The notes: a model not told the origin generated them from the letters alone. A stretch of 64,000 bases of DNA from an uncultured Oscillospiraceae bacterium (GCA_910587785.1 CAJUOA010000001.1:11878-75877); one strand, 5' to 3'. Counted from the stretch's first letter, positions 41,496-50,561 are shown. A program made the numbers and translations.

Positions 41496-42458
41496 ATGTT
41501 AGCTTATTTCATGGACGCGGAGATCACCGTCTCCGCCAAGCTGGTTCAGATCATGTACGTCCTCTCGGGCCTCTTCAGCATCTACTGCGGTGTGCGGGCC
41601 TGGATGAAGAAGGATAACAAGTACTATCTGCCCACGGGCCTGTTCTGGACCCTGCTGGGCGTGGTGGTGGCCTTTGGACAGTGGCTGCCCCCCATCGTCA
41701 GCGGCATCATCGTGGCCGTCATCTGCATCCCCGCGGGCCTCAAGATGGTCCGCCGGGGCAGCCTGGAGGCCGCCAGCAAGGAGGAGCAGGTGCGCAACTT
41801 CAAGAAGATCGGTATGAAGATCTTCATCCCCGCCCTGGGCGCCGCCGTGTTCACCATCCTCATCTCCATCTTCCTGCCCGGCTGGAGCTCCCTGATCGGC
41901 TCCCTCTTCGCCACCATCTTTGGCGTGATCTTGCTGGTCATGTGGAATAAGGAGAACAAGCCCATGGTCTTCCTGGAGGAGGGCCGCCGCTTCCTGGACA
42001 TGAGCAGCGCGGTGTTCATCATGCCCCTGCTGCTCAGCTGCCTGGGCGCGGTGTTCACCCGTGCCGGTGTCGGCGACGCGGTCAGCACCCTCTTCGGCAG
42101 CATCATCCCCGCGGGCAACCTCTATATCGGCATCATCGCCTACGCGGTGGGTATGGTGCTCTTCACCGCCATCATGGGCAACGCCTTCGCGGCCATCACG
42201 GTCATGACCGTGGGCGTGGGCGTCCCCTTTGTCATCAGCCTGGGCGCCAACCCCCTGTACATGGTCACCCTCGCGATGACCAGCGGCTACTGCGGCACCC
42301 TGCTGACCCCCATGGCCGCAAACTTCAACATCGTCCCCGGCGTGTACCTGGAGATCAAGGACAAGTACGGCATCATCAAGATGCAGGTCATCCCCTCCCT
42401 TATCATGCTGACCTTCCAGATCATCTATATGTGCATCGCCGCCGGTTTCAGCTTCTGA
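41496..42458 (+). CDS. DUF979 membrane protein
   Basis: 320 aa, about nine membrane segments, partner of the DUF969 protein 18 nt upstream. Conserved NAFAAITVMTVGVGVPFVI and MVTLAMTSGYCGTLLTPMAA segments near 230-285 resemble transporter core loops. Likely the second half of a transporter for pyroglutamyl peptides or a related compound; substrate is inferred from pcp and the aminopeptidase downstream. Confidence 0.85.
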   Translation: MLAYFMDAEITVSAKLVQIMYVLSGLFSIYCGVRAWMKKDNKYYLPTGLFWTLLGVVVAFGQWLPPIVSGIIVAVICIPAGLKMVRRGSLEAASKEEQVRNFKKIGMKIFIPALGAAVFTILISIFLPGWSSLIGSLFATIFGVILLVMWNKENKPMVFLEEGRRFLDMSSAVFIMPLLLSCLGAVFTRAGVGDAVSTLFGSIIPAGNLYIGIIAYAVGMVLFTAIMGNAFAAITVMTVGVGVPFVISLGANPLYMVTLAMTSGYCGTLLTPMAANFNIVPGVYLEIKDKYGIIKMQVIPSLIMLTFQIIYMCIAAGFSF

Positions 42459-42530
42459 TCCAACAATAGACGGCAGGGGGCTGTGGGTACAGTCCCCTGC
42501 CTGTCATGTCGAAAGGTTGTGTTTCCCAGT

Positions 42531-43502
42531 ATGGCCTTGTCACTGGACACGGGCGCTCAGATCGTGATCGACCGCTGGTGCCGGGTGTTCCCCGGCGAGA
42601 ATGTCCTCATCCTCTCGGACGAGGGCCACGTGGAGGAGGGTATGGCCCTCTGGCGGGCGGCGGACCGCCTGGGCGCTTCGGTAGAGCTTTTGACCATCCA
42701 GTCCAGCCGCTCCCACCCAGGCGCGTTTTTTCACTCCATCCGGGAATTCGTCCTGCGAAACGACCTGGTCATCGGGGCCACCAACTTCTCTCTTATCACC
42801 AACTGCGTCACCCAGGAGGTCTTAGCCCAGGGGGGGCGGTTCCTGTCGCTGCCCCTGGCTACCAACAACGGCTCGCCCCTGCTGAGCTTCGACTTTCTGG
42901 ACATGGACCCGGAGGAAGCGGCGCGGACGGGCCGGGGGATGCTCTCGGCCCTGGAGCGGGCGGAGCGGGTCCATATCACAACGGCCCTGGGCACGGACCT
43001 GACCTTCGGCAAGCGGGGGAGGCGGCCGGGGCTCTTCAACGGCCTGGCCGGCGAGCCCGGCAAGGTGGGCTCCTCCAGCTTTGAGATCTACATGGGCGTG
43101 GAGGAGACGGTCACCGAGGGCGTCGCCGTCCTGGACGGCTCCCTGGGCTACCTGGGGTGTCCCGCAGAGCGCATCCGGCTGACCTTCCGGGCCGGGCGGC
43201 TCGCGGAGATCGAGGCCAGCGCCGCCGGGGAGCGCCTGCGGCGCTACATGGACTCCTTCGGCGACCCGGGCATCTACGTGGCCGGGGAGCTGGGCATCGG
43301 GCTCAACAAGAAGTCCCGGTGCGTGGGGAACTGCTACATTGAGGACGAGTCCGCTTTCACCACCTTTCACATCGGCATGGGCCGGAACCTGGCCCTGGGC
43401 GGCGTCCACGACGCGGCGGGCCACTTCGACCTGGTCTTCCACCGCCCCACTATCTATGCCGACGGCGTCCCCGTCATGGAGGACGGCCGTCCGGCGGTCT
43501 GA
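42531..43502 (+). CDS. M29-like metalloaminopeptidase
   Basis: 323 aa. The C-terminal half carries the M29 (AmpS/PepS-type) ligands in order: Glu in GELGIGLN, Glu in YIEDES, His in FHIGMGRN, and His/Asp in AGHFDLVFH. It would remove N-terminal residues from peptides after pyroglutamate is cut off. Shorter than classic M29 enzymes (about 400 aa). Start ATG 42531 chosen as the first Met of the conserved fold; the nearest SD-like GAAAGG is rather far (14 nt), and GTG 42519 is an alternative. Confidence 0.75.
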   Translation: MALSLDTGAQIVIDRWCRVFPGENVLILSDEGHVEEGMALWRAADRLGASVELLTIQSSRSHPGAFFHSIREFVLRNDLVIGATNFSLITNCVTQEVLAQGGRFLSLPLATNNGSPLLSFDFLDMDPEEAARTGRGMLSALERAERVHITTALGTDLTFGKRGRRPGLFNGLAGEPGKVGSSSFEIYMGVEETVTEGVAVLDGSLGYLGCPAERIRLTFRAGRLAEIEASAAGERLRRYMDSFGDPGIYVAGELGIGLNKKSRCVGNCYIEDESAFTTFHIGMGRNLALGGVHDAAGHFDLVFHRPTIYADGVPVMEDGRPAV

Positions 43503-43512
43503 GGGAGGCCCT

Positions 43513-44025
43513 ATGTTCCCATTTTTCAAGAAGAAAGCCATCGCCGTGCCGGTGGAGACATACGAGGAGAGCCGCTTCGCGGCCGGCCTTGAGACTGCGA
43601 CGGCGAAAAAGACGTATAAAAACGACGTGCGGGCCCTCCAGAAGAAGTTCTACGAGGTGCGAAAGGACCTCCGCCGCCGCTCCGACCCCAGCGGGACCCT
43701 GGTGGTCTTCGGGCAGGAGGACGGCGCGGGGCGGTTCCGGTACTTCGTGGGGGACCTGGTGGACACGCCGGACCAGCCGGAGGGCGTCGTCGTCACGGAG
43801 CTCCCCCCGGGGGACTACGCGGAGATCCATGTGAAGTTCTCCACCCCCAGCGGCCTCGCCATGAGCGTGACCCGGGCCAAGCAGTTTTTCATGGAGAAAT
43901 GGCTCCCCGGCTCGGGCTATGCCCTCCGGGACGGGGTGGAGTCCATGGAGCTCTACGACCAGCGCAGTAATATCCAGCTCCCATCCATTGAGCTGATGTT
44001 TCCCCTGCAAAAAAATGAAGATTGA
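43513..44025 (+). CDS. GyrI-like small-molecule-binding protein
   Basis: 170 aa. A single GyrI/AraC-effector-type domain (VVVTELPPGDYAEIHVKF, AKQFFMEKWLPGSGY, and IELMFPL at the end). Such domains bind small hydrophobic or peptide-like ligands; it has no DNA-binding domain. Start ATG after GAGGGAGGCC. Sits between the aminopeptidase and pcp in the operon and may sense or sequester a ligand. Confidence 0.7.
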   Translation: MFPFFKKKAIAVPVETYEESRFAAGLETATAKKTYKNDVRALQKKFYEVRKDLRRRSDPSGTLVVFGQEDGAGRFRYFVGDLVDTPDQPEGVVVTELPPGDYAEIHVKFSTPSGLAMSVTRAKQFFMEKWLPGSGYALRDGVESMELYDQRSNIQLPSIELMFPLQKNED

Positions 44026-44040
44026 AAGGAACGACGCAGT

Positions 44041-44685
44041 ATGAAAATTTTGGTAACAGGCTTTGACCCCTTTGGCGGCGAGAAGGTGAACCCCGCTTAC
44101 GAGGCGGTCAAGCTCCTGCCGGACACCATCGCCGGCGCGGAGGTCATCAAGCTGGAGATCCCCACCGTGTTCTCCAAGAGCGGCCCCGCCGTGGAGGCGG
44201 GCATTCAGGCCCACCACCCGGACGTGGTGCTCAACGTCGGCCAGGCCGGCGGCCGGGCCTGCGTGACCATCGAGCGGGTGGCCATCAACCTCGCCGAGGC
44301 CCGCATCCCCGACAACGCCGGGGAGCAGCCCATGGACGAGCCCCTCCAGGCCGAGGGCCCCGCCGCCTACTTTACCACCCTGCCCATCAAGGCCATGGTC
44401 AAGAACGTCCGGGACCACGGCCTGCCCTGCCACATCTCCTACACCGCCGGGACCTACGTCTGTAACTGCGTGATGTACAATGTCCTGCACATGGCCGCTA
44501 CCAAATACCCCAACATCCGGGCCGGGTTCATCCATGTGCCCTTCGCCAGCGAGCAGGCGGTGGAGAAGGCTGTGAGCACCCCCAGCGCCTCCCTGGAGAC
44601 CATCGCTAAGAGCCTGGAGTACGCCATCGAGGCTATCGCCGCCAACAAAGAGGACGTCAAGGTGGCTATGGGCACCACACACTGA
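44041..44685 (+). CDS. pcp: Pyroglutamyl-peptidase I
   Basis: 214 aa, usual length. Cysteine peptidase (C15) removing N-terminal pyroglutamate. Catalytic residues visible: Glu78 in TIERVAINLA, Cys141 in YTAGTYVCN and His165 in GFIHVPF. Start ATG after GAAAGGAACG, 15 nt after the GyrI-like gene. Last gene of the operon. Confidence 0.95.
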   Translation: MKILVTGFDPFGGEKVNPAYEAVKLLPDTIAGAEVIKLEIPTVFSKSGPAVEAGIQAHHPDVVLNVGQAGGRACVTIERVAINLAEARIPDNAGEQPMDEPLQAEGPAAYFTTLPIKAMVKNVRDHGLPCHISYTAGTYVCNCVMYNVLHMAATKYPNIRAGFIHVPFASEQAVEKAVSTPSASLETIAKSLEYAIEAIAANKEDVKVAMGTTH

Positions 44686-44701
44686 GCAAGCATATCTTCG
44701 G

Positions 44702-44733
44702 GGGACGCGGCATTGCGGCCGCGTCCTCTTTTT
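44702..44733 (+). terminator. Terminator after pcp
   Basis: 9-bp stem GGACGCGGC/GCCGCGTCC followed by TCTTTTT. Confidence 0.85.
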
Positions 44734-44830
44734 GTGCGCAGAGCATCCGGCCGCAAAATTTCGCCCTTCTTCGCAGATAGGGCTACCCAAGGGCTCTGGA
44801 ATGTGGTATGATGGGCCGGAGGTGATCGAC

Positions 44831-45484
44831 ATGAAAGACCAAGCGGCTGTGTCCGCCATCATCAAGGAGCTCAAGGAGCTCTACCCCGCCGCCGAGTGCT
44901 CCCTGCCCTTTGACCCGGACAAGGCCTATGAGCTGCTCTTCTCGGTGCGCCTCGCCGCCCAGTGTACCGACGCCCGGGTAAACCTGGTGACGCCGGTGCT
45001 CTACGAGCGCTTCCCGACCCTGGAGGCCCTGGCCGGGGCCGCGGAGGAGGAGGTCGGGGAGATCATCCACTCCACCGGCTTCTGGCGGGCCAAGGCCCGG
45101 GACATCGTGGCCGCGAGCCGGATGCTCCTGGAGGAGTACGGCGGGCGGGTGCCGGACACCATGGAGGAGCTTCTGAAGCTCCCCGGCGTGGGCCGCAAGA
45201 CCGCCAACCTCATCCTAGGCGACGTCTACGGCAGGGAGGGCTACGTCTGCGACACCCACTGCATCCGCATCACGGGCCTTCTGGGCCTCACCGACGGCAG
45301 CAAGGACCCGCTGAAGGTGGAGCTCCAGCTCCGGGAGTGCATCCCGCCGGAGGAGAGCAACGACTTCTGCCACCGCATGGTCCTCCACGGCCGGGCGGTG
45401 TGCGCGGCCCGGCGGCCGGACTGTGAGCACTGCACTCTGCGCCCCTGGTGCGACCACTGGGCGGGCAGGGCGCAGGAGGGCTGA
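44831..45484 (+). CDS. nth: Endonuclease III
   Basis: 217 aa. Base-excision DNA glycosylase/AP lyase for oxidised pyrimidines. Helix-hairpin-helix LPGVGRKTANLILG with the catalytic Lys near 120, catalytic Asp in VCDTHCIR, and a C-terminal [4Fe-4S] site C-x6-C-x2-C-x5-C (CAARRPDCEHCTLRPWC). Start ATG after GGAGGTGATCGAC. An extended -10 (TGGTATGAT, ending at 44812) lies upstream. Confidence 0.95.
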   Translation: MKDQAAVSAIIKELKELYPAAECSLPFDPDKAYELLFSVRLAAQCTDARVNLVTPVLYERFPTLEALAGAAEEEVGEIIHSTGFWRAKARDIVAASRMLLEEYGGRVPDTMEELLKLPGVGRKTANLILGDVYGREGYVCDTHCIRITGLLGLTDGSKDPLKVELQLRECIPPEESNDFCHRMVLHGRAVCAARRPDCEHCTLRPWCDHWAGRAQEG

Positions 45485-45494
45485 TATGCGAAAC

Positions 45495-45536
45495 GTTCCC
45501 CCACCTGAAAGGGCGGGGGAACATTTTCGTTTTTCC
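45495..45536 (+). terminator. Terminator after nth
   Basis: 8-bp stem GTTCCCCC/GGGGGAAC followed by ATTTTCGTTTTT. Confidence 0.75.
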
Positions 45537-45575
45537 CTCATATACTGGAGAGACAACGAAGCAGGAGGCACGTAT

Positions 45576-45836
45576 ATGAAAGACATGGATCAAGCCGAGC
45601 TCCAGCGCATCCTGGGCGACAAGAAGGCCCTGCGTCAGATCGCCGGCTCTGCGGACGCCCAGGCCCTTGCCCAGATGCTCCAGCGGGGGCAGAGTCAGGC
45701 GTCCCTCAAGCACATTGCGGAGCGGGCGGCAAAGGGGGACACCTCCCAGCTGAAGGATCTGATCTCCACCATCACCAGCTCCCCGGGCGGGGCGGAGCTC
45801 CTCAGCCGCCTGAGCGGCAGCTTGGGCCAGAAATAG
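45576..45836 (+). CDS. Small helical protein of unknown function
   Basis: 86 aa, hydrophilic and helical (ELQRILGDKKALRQIAGSAD, LKHIAERAAKGDTSQLKDLI). Start ATG after GCAGGAGGCACGTAT. It ends before repeat element copy 2. The gene downstream (45947) has a similar N-terminal look, so the three small genes may work together. Not a family I recognise. Confidence 0.6.
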   Translation: MKDMDQAELQRILGDKKALRQIAGSADAQALAQMLQRGQSQASLKHIAERAAKGDTSQLKDLISTITSSPGGAELLSRLSGSLGQK

Positions 45837-45850
45837 GGGCGAAGCCATAA

Positions 45851-45922
45851 GCGGGGCGGAGCCCCGCGGACAAAGTTTTTTCTTTTCGCTTCCTTTTCTT
45901 TTGTACACAAAAGAAAAGGAAG
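45851..45922 (+). repeat. Two-hairpin repeat element, copy 2
   Basis: Hairpin GCGGGGC/GCCCCGC, the AAAGTTTTTTCTTTTCG link, then a 16-bp inverted repeat (CTTCCTTTTCTTTTGT and complement, 2-nt loop). Same design as 24405-24481. Confidence 0.75.
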
Positions 45923-45946
45923 GGTCACCGAAAGGGGGTGGGCGGC

Positions 45947-46348
45947 GTGAGTGAGTTTGAGGATAAACTGAATTCCATCCTGGGGAATCCGGAGGCCATG
46001 GCGCAGGTGATGAATCTGGCGCAGTCGCTGAATCTGGGAGGGGGCGGCGGGGAGCCGGAGGGGGCGCCGCCCCCTCCTGACCAGGGCGCTCCGCCCCCCG
46101 GCGGAGGCGGTCTGGGGGATCTTCTGGGACAGCTGGACCCGAAGCTCATGGAGCGGCTTCTGCCTCTGGCGGGGGAGCTGGCGGGCGGCGGCAGCGGCAG
46201 TGACGAGCGGCTGGCGCTTCTCTACGCCCTGCGGCCCTTCCTGAAGCCGGAGCGGCGGGACAAGGTGGAGCGTGCGGTAAAGACGGCGCGGCTGATCCAT
46301 GTAGGCAAGAAGCTGCTGGCGGGCCTGGGGGAGAGCGGCGATGTATAA
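45947..46348 (+). CDS. Pro/Gly-rich linker protein, unknown
   Basis: 133 aa. N-terminal helix (EFEDKLNSILGNPEAMAQVM), a Pro/Gly-rich linker (residues about 32-60) and a helical C-terminal half (ERLALLYALRPFLKPERRDK). Start taken as GTG 45947 with AAAGGGGG 7 nt upstream; GTG 45938 is possible. Overlaps the next gene by 8 nt, so they are translationally coupled. Unknown family. Confidence 0.6.
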   Translation: MSEFEDKLNSILGNPEAMAQVMNLAQSLNLGGGGGEPEGAPPPPDQGAPPPGGGGLGDLLGQLDPKLMERLLPLAGELAGGGSGSDERLALLYALRPFLKPERRDKVERAVKTARLIHVGKKLLAGLGESGDV

Positions 46349-46676
46349 CCGCTACATACGAAACGACGCGGGGGTCTACCAGCGCGTCACCGTGCCGGAC
46401 GGCCCGCCGCCGGGGCAGGGGCCCCCTCCGCCGCCTCCCCCCGAGCAGGGGCCTCCCCCAGGCGGAGGGGACGGTCCGCCGCCGCCCCGGGGCGGGGGGA
46501 GCGGACCGGGGGGATCGCCGCCGAAGCGGGGGTTCCTCTCAGGGCTTTTGAGCAGGCTCCGGCTGGACGAGATGGACACCGGGGATCTGCTGCTGCTGCT
46601 CATCATCTTTCTCCTCTTCAAGGACGGCGAGGACGAGGAGATGCTCATCGCCCTGGGGCTCCTGCTGATCTTGTAG
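46341..46676 (+). CDS. Small protein with C-terminal hydrophobic anchor
   Basis: 111 aa. N-terminus MYNRYIRNDAGVYQRVTV, a Pro/Gly tract (about 20-62), then LRLDEMDTGDLLLLLIIFLL followed by KDGEDEEMLIALGLLLIL, two hydrophobic stretches broken by an acidic patch. Similar short acidic-hydrophobic tails occur in Clostridia proteins of unknown role. It may anchor the 133-aa protein to a membrane. Confidence 0.6.
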   Translation: MYNRYIRNDAGVYQRVTVPDGPPPGQGPPPPPPPEQGPPPGGGDGPPPPRGGGSGPGGSPPKRGFLSGLLSRLRLDEMDTGDLLLLLIIFLLFKDGEDEEMLIALGLLLIL

Positions 46677-46746
46677 GCGGGGCCCACAGGTCCACAGAAC
46701 AGTTTCTGATCTGATGGGCGTTTACAGGTCCTCCGAAAGGAGGGCC

Positions 46747-46775
46747 TTGTCCTTTTCGGAAAAGTGTGGTAAGAT
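46747..46775 (+). promoter_or_regulatory. Promoter of pepF
   Basis: TTGTCC, 17-nt spacer, TAAGAT, about 50 nt before the start. Confidence 0.65.
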
Positions 46776-46826
46776 AGCATCAGACAAACCGGCGGGAGCC
46801 GGGAGCTTGATGAGGAGGAACAAACG

Positions 46827-48629
46827 ATGGCACATGAAACGCGCATCCCCAGGCGGGAGGAGCTGGACCGGGCCGAGTGCTGGTCCACGGAGGACCTTTT
46901 CCCCAGCGACGAGGCGTGGAGCAGGGCGTTCGAGGCATGTCAGAGCCTGCCCGGGGAGCTGGCCGCTTTCCGGGGGAAGCTGGGGGAGTCGGCCCAGAGC
47001 CTCTATGAGTACCTGGAGTTCAACGAGCGGCTGGACGAGCGGATGGAGCCCCTGTATATCTACGCCATGCTCCGCCACGACGAGAACACCGCCGACCCCC
47101 AATACCAGGCCATGCAGGGCCGGTGCTTCAGCTTCGGCGTGGAGATGGGGCGGGCCGGGGCCTATGCGGGTCCGGAGCTCACCGCCATCCCCGAGGAGAC
47201 GCTGGAGGGCTTCTACGCCCAGCTCCCCGCCCTGGAGAAGTACCGCCGGTACCTGACCAAGGCCCGGCTGGAGCGGGAGCACATCCTCTCCCCCGCGGAG
47301 GAGGACCTGCTTGCCGGGACCGGAGAGCTCAGCCGGGGCCCCAGCAGCGTCTACACCAGCTACACCAACGCGGACATGAAGTTCCCCAGCGTGGTGGACA
47401 GCGAGGGCCGGGAGCACCCCGTGAGCAACGGCGCGTTCCTCTCCCTGCTGGAGAGCCCGGACCGGACGCTGCGGGAGAACGCCTTCAAGTCCGTCTACGG
47501 CGTCTACGGCGCAAGCCGCAACGCCCTTGCCGCCATGCTGGACGCCCAGGTCCGCACGGACATCTTCTACGCCCGGGCGCGGAAGTACCCCAGCGCCCTC
47601 GCCAGTGCCCTCTTCCCCTCTGAGGTGCCGGAGGAGGTCTACCACAACCTGCTCACGGCGGTCCACCAGAACCTGGACAAGCTCCATCGGTACATGGCCC
47701 TGCGCAAGAAGGTCCTGGGCCTGGAGGAGCTCCATACATACGACCTCTACACCTCCATGCTCCCGGAGGCAGACCAGCCGGTGAGCTTCCAGCAGGCCAG
47801 GGAGGAGGTCCTGGAGGCCACCCGTGTCCTGGGGGAGGAGTACCACCGGGTCCTGGCCTCCAGCTTCGACCAGCGGTGGATGGACATCCGGGAGAACGAG
47901 GGCAAGCGGAGCGGGGCCTACTCCTGCGGCTGCCGGGTCCACCCCTTCGTGCTGCTCAACCACAAGGACACCCTGGGCAGCGAGTTCACCCTGGCCCACG
48001 AGATGGGCCACGCCATGCACTCCTACCTGAGCAACAAGAACCAGCCCACCGTCTACTCCGGCTACGTGCTCTTCGTGGCCGAGGTGGCCTCCACCTGCAA
48101 CGAGGCCCTCTTGATGCAGTACCTGCTGGGCCGGACGGAGGACAAAAAGCGGAGAGCGGTGCTCATCAACTACTTTCTGGAGCAATTCCGCACCACTCTC
48201 TACCGGCAGGCCATGTTCGCGGAGTTCGAGCTGAAGATCCACGAGCTCGCGGAGAGCGGCGAGGCCCTTACCGCCCAGCGCCTGTGCGAGATCTACCTGG
48301 ACATCAACAAGACCTACTACGGCCCCGACGTGGCGGCGGACCCGGAGATCGCCCTGGAGTGGTCCCGCATCCCCCACTTCTACCGCCGCTTCTACGTCTA
48401 CCAGTACGCCACCGGCTTTTCGGCGGCAATGGCCCTCTCCAAGCGCATCTTGGAAGGCGGCGAGGAGGCGGTCCGGGACTACCTGAAGTTCCTCAGCGGC
48501 GGCTGTTCCGCGGACCCGGTGTCCCTGCTGAAGACGGCCGGGGTGGATATGTCCACGCCCAAGCCTGTAAACGACGCCCTGGAGTTCTTTGGCACCCTCA
48601 TCGGGGAGCTGGAGGAGCTGCTGCAATAG
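46827..48629 (+). CDS. pepF: Oligoendopeptidase F
   Basis: 600 aa, usual length. Cytoplasmic M3 zinc peptidase that cuts oligopeptides. Zinc motif HEMGH at 391-395 in FTLAHEMGHAMHSYL, with the third ligand Glu in EVASTCNEALL. Start ATG after GAGGAGGAACAAACG. Transcribed alone from its own promoter to a terminator. Confidence 0.95.
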   Translation: MAHETRIPRREELDRAECWSTEDLFPSDEAWSRAFEACQSLPGELAAFRGKLGESAQSLYEYLEFNERLDERMEPLYIYAMLRHDENTADPQYQAMQGRCFSFGVEMGRAGAYAGPELTAIPEETLEGFYAQLPALEKYRRYLTKARLEREHILSPAEEDLLAGTGELSRGPSSVYTSYTNADMKFPSVVDSEGREHPVSNGAFLSLLESPDRTLRENAFKSVYGVYGASRNALAAMLDAQVRTDIFYARARKYPSALASALFPSEVPEEVYHNLLTAVHQNLDKLHRYMALRKKVLGLEELHTYDLYTSMLPEADQPVSFQQAREEVLEATRVLGEEYHRVLASSFDQRWMDIRENEGKRSGAYSCGCRVHPFVLLNHKDTLGSEFTLAHEMGHAMHSYLSNKNQPTVYSGYVLFVAEVASTCNEALLMQYLLGRTEDKKRRAVLINYFLEQFRTTLYRQAMFAEFELKIHELAESGEALTAQRLCEIYLDINKTYYGPDVAADPEIALEWSRIPHFYRRFYVYQYATGFSAAMALSKRILEGGEEAVRDYLKFLSGGCSADPVSLLKTAGVDMSTPKPVNDALEFFGTLIGELEELLQ

Positions 48630-48664
48630 CGAAAGCCTGCCCCGCGGTCCTGCGGGGCGGTTTC
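48630..48664 (+). terminator. Terminator after pepF
   Basis: Stem CGAAA.CC.GCCCCGC with complementary GCGGGGC.GG.TTTCG and a 6-nt loop; the T-run is short. Confidence 0.65.
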
Positions 48665-48698
48665 GTATCCTGATACGCCAAAGGGGGGATGCAGTCCC

Positions 48699-48725
48699 GT
48701 ATGGGCGGATGATATCCGCCCATAC
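48699..48725. repeat. Palindromic intergenic repeat, type B
   Basis: Perfect 12-bp inverted repeat GTATGGGCGGAT with a 3-nt centre (GAT). Same size and layout as type A at 22166 and 51256 but with a different arm sequence. Confidence 0.8.
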
Positions 48726-48779
48726 AGAGATAACGCGTTCACCGGAACACAGAGCGGAACCAGAAAAGGAGGTACGACA

Positions 48780-50507
48780 ATGGCAAAAGAGAGCTACACC
48801 GGACGGATCAACCGGAAGCTGATGAAGAAGCTTCGCATCGTGGAGGTGGCGGCAGGCCGGGAGAAGGCGGACCTGGTGCTGAAGAACGCCGCCTACGTCA
48901 ACGTCTTCAGCAGTCAGATCTGCCGCGCCGACATCGCGGTGGCGGAGGGGCTCATCGTGGGCATGGGGACCTACAGCGGGGTCCAGGAGGTGGACGTGTC
49001 CGGAAAGATCGTGCTCCCCGGCTTTCTCGACGCCCACATCCACCTGGAGAGCGCCATGGTCTCCCCCGGGGAGTTCGCCCGGGCGGTCCTGCCCCACGGC
49101 ACCACCACCGTGGTGGCCGACCCCCACGAGATCGCCAACGTCATGGGTGCCGACGGCATCGAGTACATGCTGCAAGCCACCGAGGACCTGCCGGTGGACG
49201 TGCGCTTCATGCTCCCCAGCTGTGTGCCCGCCACCCCCATGGATGAGAGCGGCGCGGTGCTGGACTACCGGACCATCGACTCCTTTTATGACCACCCCCG
49301 GGTCCAGGGCCTGGCGGAGATGATGAACTACCCCGGCGTCATCGGCGCGGACCCCCAGGTCATCGAGAAGATCGTGGCCGCCCAGGCCCACCATAAGAAG
49401 ATCGACGGCCACGCCCCGGACCTTCTGGGCAACGACCTCAACGCATACATCGCCGCCGGGGTCTACTCGGACCACGAGTGCCACGACGCTGCCGACGCCG
49501 TTGCCAAGCTGGAGCGGGGGCAGTTCATCATGATCCGGGAGGGCACCGCCGCCCGGAATTTAGCCGCCCTCATGCCCCTCATGACGCCCCAGTACGCGGA
49601 GCGGTGCATGTTCTGCTGTGACGACAAGCACCCCAATGACCTGCTGGAGAAGGGCCACATCGACTACAACATCCGGGAGGCTATCCGCCTGGGGGCGGAC
49701 CCCATTTTGACCATCCGGGTGGCCTGCCACCACGCGGCGCGGTACTACCTCCTCAACAACCGGGGGGCCATCGCGCCGGGGTACCTGGCGGACTTCGTGG
49801 TCATCGACAACTTCCAGGACTTCAACATCCAGCAGGTCTTCAAAAAGGGCGTGGAGATGTACGACGGGACCTCCGTCCGGGACTTCCCCGCCCCGGTGAT
49901 CGACCCCTACCTGGTCCGCCGGGCCCACGACACCTTCCATCTCGCCCATCTCACGGCGGAGGACTTCGCCGAGAGGCGTCCCCGGGGCATCATCGGCATG
50001 GTGCCCGGCGAGATCGTCACCACCGACCAGGGCTACTCCGACCACATCGACCCGGAGTGGGACATCCTCAAAATCGCCGTAGTAGAGCGCCACAAGAACA
50101 CCCGCCATATCGGCATTGGCTACCTCCAGGGCTACGGCCTGAAGCGGGGGGCCGTGGCCACCAGCGTCTCCCACGACTCCCACAACATCATCGTCGTGGG
50201 GGCCGGTGAGGAGGATATGGCCGCCGCCGTGAACCGGGTGGCGGAGAACCGGGGGGGCATCGTGGTCATGGAGGGAGGCCGGGTCCAGGGCGAGGTTGCC
50301 CTGCCCGTGGCCGGCCTCATGAGCGACGGCACCCTGGAGGAGGTCAATTCCGCCCTGGAGGCGGCCAAGGACGCCGCCTTCGCCCTGGGGGTCAGCCGGG
50401 AGATCGACCCCTTCATGACCCTCAGCTTCATGTCCCTGCCCGTGATCCCCACACTGCGCCTGACCACCCGGGGGGTCATCGACGTGGACAAGCAGCAGTA
50501 TGTGTAA
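48780..50507 (+). CDS. ade: Adenine deaminase
   Basis: 575 aa. Amidohydrolase converting adenine to hypoxanthine for purine salvage. Metal site in LPGFLDAHIHLESAMVSP, then VADPHEIANV, MMNYPGVIGAD, GHAPDLLGNDLNAY and SDHE, all typical of the Ade family; the second domain has GYSDHIDP and SVSHDSHN. Start ATG after AAAGGAGGTACGACA. No co-transcribed purine gene is seen. Confidence 0.95.
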   Translation: MAKESYTGRINRKLMKKLRIVEVAAGREKADLVLKNAAYVNVFSSQICRADIAVAEGLIVGMGTYSGVQEVDVSGKIVLPGFLDAHIHLESAMVSPGEFARAVLPHGTTTVVADPHEIANVMGADGIEYMLQATEDLPVDVRFMLPSCVPATPMDESGAVLDYRTIDSFYDHPRVQGLAEMMNYPGVIGADPQVIEKIVAAQAHHKKIDGHAPDLLGNDLNAYIAAGVYSDHECHDAADAVAKLERGQFIMIREGTAARNLAALMPLMTPQYAERCMFCCDDKHPNDLLEKGHIDYNIREAIRLGADPILTIRVACHHAARYYLLNNRGAIAPGYLADFVVIDNFQDFNIQQVFKKGVEMYDGTSVRDFPAPVIDPYLVRRAHDTFHLAHLTAEDFAERRPRGIIGMVPGEIVTTDQGYSDHIDPEWDILKIAVVERHKNTRHIGIGYLQGYGLKRGAVATSVSHDSHNIIVVGAGEEDMAAAVNRVAENRGGIVVMEGGRVQGEVALPVAGLMSDGTLEEVNSALEAAKDAAFALGVSREIDPFMTLSFMSLPVIPTLRLTTRGVIDVDKQQYV

Positions 50508-50561
50508 CCTGGATTTTTCGCTCTATGACTGGGTTTTCGCCGTCCTGAAGAAATTCTGTCA

